Source: Traorella massiliensis (GTDB lineage: Bacteria > Bacillota_I > Bacilli_A > Erysipelotrichales > Erysipelotrichaceae). Taken from it: DNA of 64,000 nt. The notes under the pieces are model-generated. The model ran no database searches. It was given only the letters and a program-made list of their open reading frames with translations, and was not told where the DNA came from. Location: NCBI RefSeq assembly GCF_900104665.1, contig NZ_LT629969.1:463559-527558 (forward strand). Reading direction: 5' to 3'. The stretch's first letter is position 1. The number at the start of each line of letters is the position of its first letter. Both the position numbers and the translations under genes were made by a program. Positions 35,201-46,190 of this stretch are shown piece after piece.

Positions 35201-37108
35201 TTATTTATAGATTAAACGTATAAAATCAGCAAAGTTATTACAATCAAGCAGTTCTTCCGTTATCTTTTTATTTGTCATAGCAGTTGTAATAACATTAAAA
35301 ATATCTAAAAATAATGATCGATCTTCTGGGCGAAGAGAAATCATGAATATAAAATTCACTTCATTATTCACCCATTTAACGGGCTTCTTATTGATCCAGA
35401 CAGCAATGGCAGATTGATGGATATGAACATCACTGTCACTTAAAGGGTGAGGAATGGCGATATTGTTATATTCTGTGGGTAATTCTTTTTCATGTCTGTA
35501 TATATCTTCTTTAAAATCAGAGTTGACATAACCAAGCTTCTCCATTTCATCACATATGTAGCTGATGGCATGATTGCCGGATGAAAAATCTATATTGAAA
35601 AACATTAGTTCTTCTTTAAAGAATTGTTTGATTTTTTTCGCAAATTCTTCTTCTTGGAGCTCTTCTTGAATTTTTCTTACAGCATTAGCAACATTTTCAA
35701 TATCTTTTTTTGTTGGTAAGACATTGATATGAACCTGACGGATGTGAATAGCAGGATTTGTTTCTAAAGTAGTTAGGATCAAATCGGTTGATTTATCAAT
35801 GTCTTCATATGAAGATACGATATCGGTAAGATGAATATTATTCACATTGGCAGATATCTTATCAAATATGTTTTTACCTAAATCATGATAATCGTAAATA
35901 ACAATTTCACAATTCACATGTTGAATGTTCTGCCTTTCTGTTTCCATAAGCACACCTAAATGAAGGGCAATATAAGATATTTCATTTTCGGGTAAATCGC
36001 AATGTGCTGTTTGTGATATGAGCGAAGATATGTAAACAGCAATCATATAAAGAAACGGATAATCATTTTTTATGCTGATAAAGTTGTTTGAGCTGATTTG
36101 CATATTTTCATGAAGGCGAATCAGAAGATTTTTGATATGAAAAGCAAATCTTACGATAAAATCATCGTTATTAAGGTCAATGCCGTAATTGCTATATACG
36201 TTATGAATAATCGTTATAAGCAAATCTTTAATTTCTTTACCGACATAATTATCAATTTCATCCAATGTCAGATTTGTCATTTTAGACGAAGTAGCTCGTG
36301 TCGACATTAAAACAGAAGCATCGAATATCTGATCCAAGGTAAAGTTAGAATCAGGATATTCCTTTTTTAGATCTTCATATATAGATACGATGATCTTTTG
36401 AAAATGAGTATCAAAAGGCAGATCGACAGATCTGGAAAATGATATAGGATTGTTCGTTTGACTTGTTTCAATACAAATGGCAAGATGAAGGACATAGTTT
36501 AGGATCGAGTAGTCATCAAGCTTATAATCATTTTTTTCTAAATTATTTAAGATGACCGATCTTATTTTCTGAATATCTGCTTTTTCAAAGAAATTTTGTA
36601 GAGAAACGATTGAAAACATCGAATCCACCAATTCTTTATTTAGTAACGATAAAAGATATTTATGTTTTTTTCTAACTTCACCTACGATAAAAAGCCGTCC
36701 GTTTTTAGTATTGATATAGAGATCACTGTTTTTCAATTCTGCTCGTAAACGCGCTAAATCTTTATTAAAGGTAGATTCAGAAATATAGAGATCATTCATA
36801 AAATCTTCAACGGTTACATCTTCTTTATTTAAAAGAAGCTTTTCTAGAATATATTTGCTTCTTTTTTCATAGCTGTCAAAGAATGAAGTGTCTGAAATGT
36901 CATTAAATATGGTAGAAACCTTTTCTTTGTTGATGATCTCATAGCCCAAATTAGATGATTTTATGATATTTCCGAATTCTTCATTTAATTGCTTTGTATA
37001 GTTTATGATGCTTCTTCTGGAGATGCCAAAAACTTCCTGTATGACGCTGCTGCTTACAGGGGTGGTCTGATTGAGAAGGTATTTTAAGATCTCATACTTC
37101 TTTTCCAT
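35201..37108 (-). CDS. LicR-type PTS-controlled transcription activator (HTH-PRD-PRD-EIIB-EIIA)
   Basis: 635 residues. N-terminal HTH (about 1-60, QEVFGISRRSIINYTKQL), a second helical DNA-binding segment, PRD1 and PRD2 (about 180-395), an EIIB-like segment without the usual Cys, and a C-terminal EIIA (mannitol/fructose type) with IAIPHPLSDSDVHI, phospho-His. Such activators sense sugar through phosphorylation by HPr and EIIB and switch on adjacent PTS genes, here the divergent operon from 37275. Start ATG 37108 (MEKKYEIL) follows AGAGGTG; a longer frame has no site. The intergenic gap carries the palindrome at 37173. Confidence 0.9.
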   Translation of the reverse strand: MEKKYEILKYLLNQTTPVSSSVIQEVFGISRRSIINYTKQLNEEFGNIIKSSNLGYEIINKEKVSTIFNDISDTSFFDSYEKRSKYILEKLLLNKEDVTVEDFMNDLYISESTFNKDLARLRAELKNSDLYINTKNGRLFIVGEVRKKHKYLLSLLNKELVDSMFSIVSLQNFFEKADIQKIRSVILNNLEKNDYKLDDYSILNYVLHLAICIETSQTNNPISFSRSVDLPFDTHFQKIIVSIYEDLKKEYPDSNFTLDQIFDASVLMSTRATSSKMTNLTLDEIDNYVGKEIKDLLITIIHNVYSNYGIDLNNDDFIVRFAFHIKNLLIRLHENMQISSNNFISIKNDYPFLYMIAVYISSLISQTAHCDLPENEISYIALHLGVLMETERQNIQHVNCEIVIYDYHDLGKNIFDKISANVNNIHLTDIVSSYEDIDKSTDLILTTLETNPAIHIRQVHINVLPTKKDIENVANAVRKIQEELQEEEFAKKIKQFFKEELMFFNIDFSSGNHAISYICDEMEKLGYVNSDFKEDIYRHEKELPTEYNNIAIPHPLSDSDVHIHQSAIAVWINKKPVKWVNNEVNFIFMISLRPEDRSLFLDIFNVITTAMTNKKITEELLDCNNFADFIRLIYK

Positions 37109-37172
37109 ATTAATCGCACCTCTTTTGACATAGTTATTATAGTATATGCTTATTTTTATAAAAATGCATTGA

Positions 37173-37192
37173 TTTGCACACCCTTGTGCAAA
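37173..37192. promoter_or_regulatory. Perfect inverted repeat, likely operator of PTS operon
   Basis: TTTGCACA-N4-TGTGCAAA, 8-4-8 and perfect, in the divergent region 65 bases before the licR-type ATG and 82 bases before the EIIA start. Its size and place suit a dimeric regulator such as the LicR-type protein, but this is inference. Confidence 0.65.
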
Positions 37193-37274
37193 TGCGTGGA
37201 AAGAATATTTATGAGGAAATATGTACAATGTAAGCGTAAAGAAAAGCTAGCTTGGTTAGAAAGGAGGTAATGAT

Positions 37275-37586
37275 TTGGATATCAATCAAATTGCCGCAAA
37301 TATTATCGCGTATGCAGGGGACGCCCAAAGCTTGGCGATGGAGTGCGTGGGATTAGCCAGAGAATTCAAGTTTAATGAAGCTGCCGAAAAATTGGAAAAA
37401 GCAAAAGAGTCGGCCTTAAAAGCACATCGATACCATACGGATCTGATTGCTTTGGGAGCTAGAGATGAGAATCTTAAAATCAATCTTTTAGTAGTACATG
37501 CATCAAATCATTTATCAGTAGCGGAAACTTTGATCACCATGGCTGAATTGTTTGTTGAATTAAAAGAGGAGATTAAAAAATGCTAA
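37275..37586 (+). CDS. PTS Lac/Cel-family EIIA component
   Basis: 103 residues, cytoplasmic three-helix phosphocarrier: AIEMECVGLAREFKFNEAAEKL-like opening and VHASNHLSVAETLITMAEL, where the active His in the helix accepts phosphate from HPr. Start is TTG 37275, with AAAGGAGG seven bases away; no in-frame ATG is usable. The end overlaps the EIIB start by 7 bases. It serves lactose, cellobiose or chitobiose-type permeases. Confidence 0.93.
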   Translation: MDINQIAANIIAYAGDAQSLAMECVGLAREFKFNEAAEKLEKAKESALKAHRYHTDLIALGARDENLKINLLVVHASNHLSVAETLITMAELFVELKEEIKKC

Positions 37587-37888
37587 ATGTAGTATTACTT
37601 TGTCAATTTGGAGCAAGCACGGGTATGCTTGCAGAAAACATCAGGAAGGCTGCGGATACAAGAAATATTGAAATGGTCATTAATGCGTATTCCATTGCTG
37701 ATGCGAAAAATGTTGTTGGAAATGCAGATGTAATCTTATTAGGACCGCAGCTGCGTTATCAAAAAGATGTAATCGTAAAATTGTTAGATGATAAAAAGAC
37801 GCCGATCATTGTCATTGAACCTTTGGACTATGGCATGATGAATGGGGAAAATGTCTTGAATCTGATTTTAAACGAAGTGAAAGCTTGA
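37580..37888 (+). CDS. PTS Lac/Cel-family EIIB component
   Basis: 102 residues with the phosphocysteine P-loop LLCQFGASTGML near the N terminus and LLGPQLRYQKD in the middle, typical of Lac/Cel EIIB. The Cys takes phosphate from EIIA and passes it to the sugar. It overlaps the EIIA gene and is followed by EIIC 13 bases later. Confidence 0.93.
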   Translation: MLNVVLLCQFGASTGMLAENIRKAADTRNIEMVINAYSIADAKNVVGNADVILLGPQLRYQKDVIVKLLDDKKTPIIVIEPLDYGMMNGENVLNLILNEVKA

Positions 37889-37901
37889 AAAGGAGGTAAA
37901 A

Positions 37902-39206
37902 ATGTCTACAGATGTAAAAAAGAAAGGTTTTCTGGATTCACTAACGGATGGAATATCAAAATGGCTTGTTCCAATCGGAGAAAAATTACAGGCAAATAAT
38001 GTGATTGCTGCTATTGCTGAAACAATGCAGGCAACGATGCCTTTGATCATTATTGGTTCATTTGCTGTCATGTTTTTATGTATTGATATCGGTCCCTGGC
38101 AATCATGGATCAATTCGGTTCCCGGATTAGTGAGTGTTTTGACCAAAATTAATACTTTAACATCAGGAGCATATTCATTATGGGTGGTTTTATTGCTTTC
38201 TTATTTCTATGGCAACAGGATCAATTTAAAACAAAATATCGTTACGATTCCTGTGACTGCTGCTGTTTTCTTCATCGTTTCACCATTAACAGATGGAAAT
38301 ATCAGTGCGAATGCGGTGGGAACCTCTAATTTAATCACAGCAATGCTTGTAGGCTGTCTGGTTCCATTAGGAGTTAAATTCCTTATTCAACATAAGGTTC
38401 TCATAAGAATGCCAAATAGTGTTCCAAAGTTTGTTGAAGAAGGTTTTGCAATATTAGTTCCTGCAATTATTTTATGTGTGATTGCAGGTGTGATCGATGT
38501 AATTTTCAGTGGTACTTCTTATGTCACCTTTGCCGGATTTGTTTATGCTATGTTACAGGCACCACTTACGAATATTGGTTTGTCTTATGGGGGATATGCC
38601 ATCATCATGTGTATTGCTTCGGCAATCTTATGGCCAGGCTTGCATGCGAATACGATCATGGGTGTTGTTCAGCCATTGACGCTTGCGGCAAGTGCTGCAA
38701 ACTTAGCTGCTTTGCAGGCAGGGGAAACACTTCCAAATATTATTGAATATGAATTTAATATGATCATGGATCCGGGAGGACAGGCATCCTTATTGATTCC
38801 TTGTCTGTTAGGATTGTTCTTCTGTAAATCAAAACAAATTAAACAGGTTTCCAAAGTAGGCTTTATTCCGGCAATCTTTGGTATCGGTGAACCAATTCTA
38901 TTTGGTTTTCCTTGTATGTTTAATCCATTGATGATCATTCCGATGGTCTTGTCGACCTTCTGGAATGTAACATGCTGGTATGTTGCGATTGTCACAGGTT
39001 TGGTTGGAAGATTCAGTGGTTTGGTTCTTCCTTGGACGACACCACCGCTGTTAAATTCAGCTTTAGCAAGTACGACTCCTGTAGCCGCTGTGATCTGCCA
39101 TATCGTTATGCTCGTTGTTAATGCGCTGATCTGGCTGCCATTCGTTCGGGCATATGACAGACAATTGTTTGAAAAGGAAAACGCAGCTGAAAAGGCTGAA
39201 GCATAA
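37902..39206 (+). CDS. PTS Lac/Cel-family EIIC permease
   Basis: 434 residues, about ten membrane helices. IVGVVQPLTLA-like and EPILFGFPCMFNPLMIIPMVL (GEPILFG) are the substrate-site sequences of Lac/Cel EIIC, and GIGEPI is the conserved region. It imports and phosphorylates a beta-disaccharide or beta-glucoside. Ribosome site AAAGGAGGTAAA. It is followed by the glycosidase that takes the phosphorylated product. Confidence 0.94.
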   Translation: MSTDVKKKGFLDSLTDGISKWLVPIGEKLQANNVIAAIAETMQATMPLIIIGSFAVMFLCIDIGPWQSWINSVPGLVSVLTKINTLTSGAYSLWVVLLLSYFYGNRINLKQNIVTIPVTAAVFFIVSPLTDGNISANAVGTSNLITAMLVGCLVPLGVKFLIQHKVLIRMPNSVPKFVEEGFAILVPAIILCVIAGVIDVIFSGTSYVTFAGFVYAMLQAPLTNIGLSYGGYAIIMCIASAILWPGLHANTIMGVVQPLTLAASAANLAALQAGETLPNIIEYEFNMIMDPGGQASLLIPCLLGLFFCKSKQIKQVSKVGFIPAIFGIGEPILFGFPCMFNPLMIIPMVLSTFWNVTCWYVAIVTGLVGRFSGLVLPWTTPPLLNSALASTTPVAAVICHIVMLVVNALIWLPFVRAYDRQLFEKENAAEKAEA

Positions 39207-39258
39207 TAAGAAATTATTGATGAAGGTTTAGAGCTTGTTAAGGGATACCTGCTTATGA

Positions 39259-40751
<1,493 letters not shown>

Positions 40752-40752
<1 letters not shown>

Positions 40753-41798
40753 TGGCAAATAAGATCGTATTTAAAAGTAATGCCACATACCCGCCTTATA
40801 CAGAATTTACATCCTTTAAAGAGGATTATCTAAAGATGGAACCGGATGTCTTTCATAATGAACGTGATGGATATTGCTCCTTATCGTTAAATCCTGTATT
40901 CTGCCAGTTTTTTGTAGATGATCAGCCTTACTTTTATTATCGCCATTTAGATCCGGACAAAAATAGATTCGTGGGTATTTCTAAATTGGGAGATGGACCC
41001 TTGGATTATCAAAAAGGGGGTTATACCTATCAGTTGGCTGCTCCGTGCAAGAACGATGCGATCGTTCCTTATCATAAGATAGCAGATGATCCACCGGCTT
41101 ATGGATGTAGTTCCTTGGATGGTAAGATGGAGATTGTATATTATACCGATCATGCGTTTGTTAAGGAATCGGATATATTACAGTTGAATTTTGAATATTA
41201 TCCTATGGCAGTTATCGATCATTTTAATGCATGGCCTAATGCATGTGTGATTTATCAGGCGGCAAAATTTACAGGAGAATTTGAAGGAAAACCTATTCAT
41301 GGTGTTGGCCGATGCTCTCATTCTTATACGATTCAAAAGGAAAAAAATGTTGGTTTTTCTATGGAATATGGCAGCGTCAATATGAATAATGAATTGATCG
41401 GTATCCGGGAAGATGGCCGTATGGAAGAAGCTGTCATTGATATCATTGCTGATGGAAAGGTATGGGCCTATTATCATCTGGAAGGTGAAGAGCCGGTGTA
41501 TGCTGATGAAGTTGAGGTTGAAGCAGACTTTTATCGCATCCCATATCTAAATGATTCTACTTGTATCTATAAAGAAATTGTGTTCCGTTTTGCCGGAAAA
41601 GAAATTCATATGACAGGCAAGTGGGGAACAAAAGGCTTTCTGGGTTATCCACGCTTTGAAAAAGTTGGACAGGCAGAAGTCGTCGGCCCTTGGTATGAAG
41701 GTTCATTACCATATCAGCATAGGGAGTATATGTCATTTAATGAGGTTCAGGATTGTTATGAAAAGCAATTAAAGGAATTGGGTTTTAATGTCTATTAA
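40752..41798 (+). CDS. Unknown 348-aa protein of the PTS operon
   Basis: I do not recognise this family. It is soluble, rich in Tyr, Phe and Trp, and dominated by beta-strands (VFCQFFVDDQPYFYYRHL, then a stretch of IHGVGRCSHSY, and CIYKEIVFRFAGKEIHMTGKWG), a pattern that recalls lipocalin-like barrels such as AttH/CrtC, but without solid motif evidence. It begins in the stop of the glycosidase gene and precedes the alcohol dehydrogenase. Inference: it handles the aglycone or a phenolic product of the glucoside. Confidence 0.65.
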
Positions 41799-41850
41799 TT
41801 TAAATGATGATATGAAGATCATCCTCTATTTAGAATAGAAGGGAGCAATT

Positions 41851-43017
41851 ATGTTAGGTAATTTTGAATATTTTAATCCAACGAAAATATATTTTGGTAA
41901 AGAAGCGATTCAACATCTGTTACCGGAATTAAAAAACTATGGACAAAATGTAACTCTGGTCTATGGCAAAAATTCTATTAAAAAAATAGGTTTGTATGAT
42001 GAAGTCGTTTCAATTTTGAAACAGGCGGGTAAATCAATTAGTGAGATAAGCGGTGTCATGCCGAATCCTACGATTCAGAAGGTCTATGAAGGTATTGAAG
42101 TTGTCAAAGAGAATAAGACGGATTTGCTGTTGGCTGTGGGTGGCGGATCGGTAATTGATTATGCTAAGGCCGTTGCCGGCAGTGCTTACTGTAACGGTGA
42201 TCCTTGGGAGAAGTTTTATATTGGAAGGGAAGAGTGTACGAATCAAGTGATTCCGGTTGGCTGTATCTTAACGATGGTGGGCACTGGTTCAGAAATGAAT
42301 GATAATGGTACGATAACCAATCATGAAACGAAACAAAAGATCGGTTACAAATTTGGAAAGGATGCCTATCCTAAGTTTGCGATCATGAATCCGGAATATA
42401 CATATTCTGTATCTTATTATCAGTTTGCTTCCGGTACTTTTGATATTATGTCACATATCATGGAACAATATTTTTCCAATGAAGATGATAATGTATCAGA
42501 TGATATCGCAGAAGGTCTGATGCGATCGGTAATTCGAAATGCAAAGGTTGCTAAGGGTGATCTTACAAATTATGAAGCACGTTCGAATCTGATGTGGGCA
42601 GCCACATGGGCCTTGAATAATTTGATTGCGATGGGAAAAACAGGTGATTGGGAGGTCCATATGATGGGTCAGGCAATTGCTGCTTTTACGGATGCTACTC
42701 ATGGGATGACATTATCATGTATTTCCATTCCATATTATCGTTTGATGGCTAAATATTATCCGCCTAAATTTGCTCGGTTTGCCGTAAATGTCTGGGGTGT
42801 TGATCCAGGCAATAAAACAAATGAGCAAATTGCTGAGGAAGGTTTAAATCGTTTAAAAGATTGGATGATTGAATTAGGCGTTGCGATGAGCATCAAAGAG
42901 GTAGGCATCAGCGAGGATATGATCGAAGAGTTAGCTGATAATACGCCGATCAATGATGCCGGATATCACAAGCTCAGCAAAGAAGAACTGATACAGATTT
43001 ATAAAAATAGTCTGTGA
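41851..43017 (+). CDS. Iron-containing alcohol dehydrogenase (YqhD/BdhA type)
   Basis: 388 residues of the NAD(P)-dependent group III dehydrogenases. Nucleotide binding LLAVGGGSVIDYAKA, and Fe/Zn ligands in TFDIMSHIMEQYF (Asp and His) and TDATHGMTLS (His). YqhD/BdhA types reduce aldehydes to alcohols with NADPH. In this operon it may reduce or oxidise the aglycone alcohol released by the glycosidase. Ribosome site AGGGAGCAATT. Confidence 0.92.
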   Translation: MLGNFEYFNPTKIYFGKEAIQHLLPELKNYGQNVTLVYGKNSIKKIGLYDEVVSILKQAGKSISEISGVMPNPTIQKVYEGIEVVKENKTDLLLAVGGGSVIDYAKAVAGSAYCNGDPWEKFYIGREECTNQVIPVGCILTMVGTGSEMNDNGTITNHETKQKIGYKFGKDAYPKFAIMNPEYTYSVSYYQFASGTFDIMSHIMEQYFSNEDDNVSDDIAEGLMRSVIRNAKVAKGDLTNYEARSNLMWAATWALNNLIAMGKTGDWEVHMMGQAIAAFTDATHGMTLSCISIPYYRLMAKYYPPKFARFAVNVWGVDPGNKTNEQIAEEGLNRLKDWMIELGVAMSIKEVGISEDMIEELADNTPINDAGYHKLSKEELIQIYKNSL

Positions 43018-43078
43018 ATGAATCAATGGGGTTTCCTGATGTGAGGGTACCCCATATTATTTAAAAAGGAGGTATGTC

Positions 43079-44014
43079 ATGAAAGTGTTGGAAACTATAA
43101 TCCCTGTATTTTTTATGCTTTTACTGGGATTTTTATCGAGAAGGTATCATTGGATCAGTCCTGATCAAAAAGAAGGGGTAAAGAAGGTATTATTCAGTAT
43201 TGTTTTGCCTATCGTCGTATTTAATGCAATTTTTACCTCTGATATCCAGCCATCATTGTTTTTAGTGATTTTATATGCATTATTGGCATGGTGCGCTGCT
43301 TTTGTGATAGGTAAATTATGCAGCAAATGAATCAGTGAACGTTATTCCAAAATAGTGCCCTATATGTTATGGACAGTGGAAGGCGGCAGTGTAGCTTTGC
43401 CTCTATATACATCAATCGTAGGCGAGGGATATGCCATCAATACGATTACTTTTGATATGGCTGGTATCATCATTGGCTTTGTGCTGATTCCGATACTTGT
43501 ATCAAAAGAGTCAGCCAAAAACGCTTCTTCATCAGAAATTATAAAGAAAATATTAACAAATTCCTTTGTCTTGGCACTGGTTTTCGGCCTTATATTAAAC
43601 TTCATGGGTGTATATTCATTATTGGATAAAATCAATGTCTTAACGATTTATACAGATACGGTTTCGATGGCAACCGTTTCTTTGACAGGATTGATTTTAT
43701 TTTCAATGGGGTATGAGCTAAGCTTAAAATTTTCAATGTTGATGCCTATCTTACGATTATCTCTTATTCGTATCGTGACAAGCGTTATGATCGTCTTGGG
43801 TATTTTCTTCTTGTTTCCTCATTTGATGGAAAATAGATATTTTATGATAGCTGTTTTGGTATATTTTTCATGTCCGACAGGTTTTGCGAATCAGCTTCAA
43901 GTACAGCCCTTATTTAAGGATGAAACGGATGAGAGCTTTTTATCAACCTACCTTTCACTTTATATGATCGTGACGCTTATTGCTTATGTGCTGATCGTAT
44001 CGTTTGTTGTATAG
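43079..44014 (+). pseudogene. AEC-family carrier broken by an in-frame TGA
   Basis: Membrane protein of the auxin efflux carrier family (MTVLETIIPVFFMLLLGFLSR-like start), split by TGA at 43328-43330: 83 codons, then ISERYSKIVPYMLWTVEGGSVALPLY in the same frame to 44014. The two parts together have the length of an AEC carrier (about 311 residues, ten helices), with no frame change, so a single nonsense change (TGG, CGA or similar) is the cause. The ribosome site AAAGGAGG is intact. TGA is a normal stop in this window, so readthrough is unlikely; the gene is probably recently inactivated. Confidence 0.8.
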
Positions 44015-44069
44015 ATAAACGGGTAATGAAAACTCAGGGCAATTGCATAAAATTTTAGTTTAGTGAAAG

Positions 44070-44094
44070 AATATCGTAGAAATACGATATTTTT
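44070..44094 (+). terminator. Terminator of the PTS operon
   Basis: Perfect AATATCGTA / TACGATATT stem with GAAA loop and T4, 55 bases after the AEC carrier stop. Confidence 0.85.
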
Positions 44095-44184
44095 GTATGT
44101 GATAAGGGGATGAAAAGATATACGAAAATCTCTTTAATATTTTCTATATGTATTGTATAATATACATATACAGAAAGAGGTGAT

Positions 44185-44739
44185 ATGATGAATTATCCTG
44201 AATGGGTTAAAAAATTCAGAACGAAAGGTACTGCTATTAAAAAAGTTGGCAATTCTTATTATCTGTATCAGCATTCTTCCAGAAGGGTTCCAGGCAAGAA
44301 GTATCCACAGGCTGTCGATACTTATATCGGTCTTATTACTCCTAATGGAGTCGTTCGAAAAAGCAGAAAAAAAGTTTCTTTGGAGAATATTGAAGTTTTT
44401 GAATACGGTTTTTCTAAAGCTCTTTGCGAATTATGCACATCAAAATGGAAAAACGATCTGAAAGAAGACTGGCAGGATGTTCTCTATCTTATCATAAAGG
44501 AACATTCACCTGATTCCTATCTGTTGAGAAATTATGAATTTAAAAGCATATCCGCAAGATTATCGCTGCAGACAAAAAAGCTTGAAGATGAGATAGGCGT
44601 ATCCCTGGATGAACTGGCCGAACTGAAAACAATCTATCTGCTTTGTTTCGAAGACAGAGAGGCCGTTTCTAAAATAAATGATAAACATAAATTAATCATC
44701 AAGAAATATCATATAAGCCTAGGCGGTGAAGAAGGGTAA
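44185..44739 (+). CDS. Accessory protein upstream of ISAs1-type transposase
   Basis: 184 residues (second start at 44188 possible), AGAGGTG site. The first 70 residues (GNSYYLYQHSSRRVPGKKYPQAVDTYIGLIT) form a beta-hairpin module of the type found at the N terminus of IS1634-like transposases (compare GSYVYLTQRVKYSP... and VAIGKL in the gene at 62310). The rest is helical. The transposase starts 14 bases inside its end. Inference: a DNA-binding partner that recognises the element's ends. No catalytic motif. Confidence 0.65.
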   Translation: MMNYPEWVKKFRTKGTAIKKVGNSYYLYQHSSRRVPGKKYPQAVDTYIGLITPNGVVRKSRKKVSLENIEVFEYGFSKALCELCTSKWKNDLKEDWQDVLYLIIKEHSPDSYLLRNYEFKSISARLSLQTKKLEDEIGVSLDELAELKTIYLLCFEDREAVSKINDKHKLIIKKYHISLGGEEG

Positions 44740-45334
44740 CAGAGCAGTGGCGTCTCTGGCCGGGATTCTGTCCACGATCCCCGATCCGAGAGACAGCAGA
44801 GGAAAGAAACATTCTCTGGTAAAGATCCTTCTCCTTGCCATCATAGGTTTTCTGACCGGAAAGAATGATTTCACAAATATGGTGCATTGTTTAAAAAAAC
44901 AGGAAAGCGAATTGAAAAACTATATCAGTCTGGAAAATGGAATCCCGTCCCATGACACATTTTCGAGGATCATGAGGAAGCTGGACAATATGCAGATGAT
45001 CTATGCCATCTGTGACTGGTTTGGCAGTCTGACCGATACATACGGGAAACAGCTGATCATTGACGGAAAAGGGATACTGGCAGCAGCCATGAAGAACAGA
45101 AACGGGAGAACTCCATATATTGTGAATGTGATTGAAGAAGCGTCCAGGATGGTATTAATGCAGCTGAAGGTCGATCATAAAGAGAATGAAATGACGGGAA
45201 TCATGAAAGTGCTGGATTATATAGACATAAAGGATAGAGTAATAACTATTGATGCGATAGGTACACAGCGGTCTATCATAAAAAAAATAAAACAGAAAGG
45301 CGGTCATTTTGTACTTCCGGTAAAAGAGAGGTAA
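44726..45334 (+). pseudogene. ISAs1-family transposase, N-terminal two thirds
   Basis: 202 residues from a GTG that overlaps the accessory gene. Family marks: STIPDPRDSRGKKHSLVKILLLAI, GIPSHDTFSRIMRKL, first catalytic Asp in LIIDGKGI and second in ITIDAIGTQ. After GGHFVLPVKER the frame stops at 45332; normal proteins run on to about 370 residues with the third catalytic Glu. Inactive. Confidence 0.88.
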
Positions 45335-45339
45335 AAAGC

Positions 45340-45528
45340 ATGTGTGACTATGGAGATTATGTAGAGAAGATGGGCACAGAGAAAGGAATTGCTCAGGGAA
45401 TGGAGCAGGGATTATTTCTTTCGTTAAGTTCACTGATGGAGAACATGAAGGTTGACTTGCATGAAGCAATGAAGTTATTGAATATTTCTGAAGATGAGTA
45501 TGATCATTACGCTAAAATGATGAAATAA
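45340..45528 (+). pseudogene. C-terminal remnant of Rpn-family PD-(D/E)XK nuclease
   Basis: 62 residues whose GTEKGIAQGMEQGLFLSLSSLMENM is the repeated E-x-G tail of Rpn/PD-(D/E)XK 'transposase' proteins, followed by LDNISEDEYDHYAKMM-like end. The nuclease core is gone, cut off where the ISAs1 fragment stands, so insertion and deletion probably removed it. No ribosome site of quality. Confidence 0.75.
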
Positions 45529-45575
45529 AAAATATTAGTGACTCTATAAATTAAATTTTAGAAACCCACTTTATG

Positions 45576-45601
45576 AAAAAAACTCCTTCAAGGAGTTTTT
45601 T
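45576..45601. terminator. Bidirectional terminator
   Basis: AACTCCT / AGGAGTT stem with TCA loop, flanked by A-run on the left and T6 on the right. It ends transcription from the left and from the convergent DUF3793 gene (stop at 45600). Confidence 0.8.
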
Positions 45602-46181
45602 AGCTGGGTGCTTTATCTAATGATCTTTCTACAAGCTGAAAGATAGATTCACCATTAGAGATTTTTTTGTGAACCATTTTGGTACAACATTCAAACTTTT
45701 GAAATGTTTTCTGGGTATTTTTCACATTACCGTATACTTTCCAATGACCAATAAGTTTACATTTACTTTTTTTATCCATAAAGCTAATGACATCGTGGAG
45801 CGGATAACCAAGAAAAAAACCTATTTCATGTGGAAATTCATTTTCTAAAAGACGGTTGCGCAGATGATTTAAAGCTTTTGTCAAATCCTGATTTGGATAA
45901 TCAAACTGCTTGAGAATATTCCAAACAAGAGGATTTGATAGAATATGATTAAGACTTGTATGTTCATAGATATAGATCAGAACACTGGTCTTATTTTCAT
46001 GTAAGATGCAAATTTGAATGCCATACTCATTAAAATGCTGATTATAATAATGCAAACATTCTTTATAATCAGGAATATCTTTTTTTTGAATTCTGAAAAG
46101 ACTAGCGGTTTTCATGCCTATCAGTGTTGGAGCACTGTATAAGGCAAGTTTTTCTTGAAAAGTTAAAGTGTTTTTAGGCAT
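45600..46181 (-). CDS. DUF3793 family protein
   Basis: 193 residues of DUF3793 (GIQICILHENKTSVLIYIYEH, EIGFFLGYPLHDVISFM, GHWKVYGN). The family is often placed beside flavodoxin genes in Firmicutes; function unknown. Nine bases after the flavodoxin stop, so one operon, sharing its operators and probably its metal control. Cytoplasmic, no membrane segment. The cysteine pair near the end (FECCTKMVHK) might bind metal. Confidence 0.85.
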   Translation of the reverse strand: MPKNTLTFQEKLALYSAPTLIGMKTASLFRIQKKDIPDYKECLHYYNQHFNEYGIQICILHENKTSVLIYIYEHTSLNHILSNPLVWNILKQFDYPNQDLTKALNHLRNRLLENEFPHEIGFFLGYPLHDVISFMDKKSKCKLIGHWKVYGNVKNTQKTFQKFECCTKMVHKKISNGESIFQLVERSLDKAPS

Positions 46182-46190
46182 AGATGAAAG

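Larger units (their letters stand above)
44142..45334 (+). mobile_element. Truncated ISAs1-like element with accessory gene
   Basis: Contains an accessory 184-aa gene and the N-terminal part of an ISAs1-family transposase, ending abruptly at 45334 and followed at once by an unrelated nuclease remnant. The left side holds an inverted repeat TATATGTAT / ATACATATA at 44142-44168, resembling the left leader of the IS1634-type element at 62271. The right end is missing. Confidence 0.65.

Noticed and set aside
43328..43330. TGA read as an amino acid
   Set aside because: TGA is used as a normal stop in several intact genes of the window (for example after ftsW, the YfcE-adjacent HAD gene and the metallophosphoesterase), so a nonsense change is simpler.
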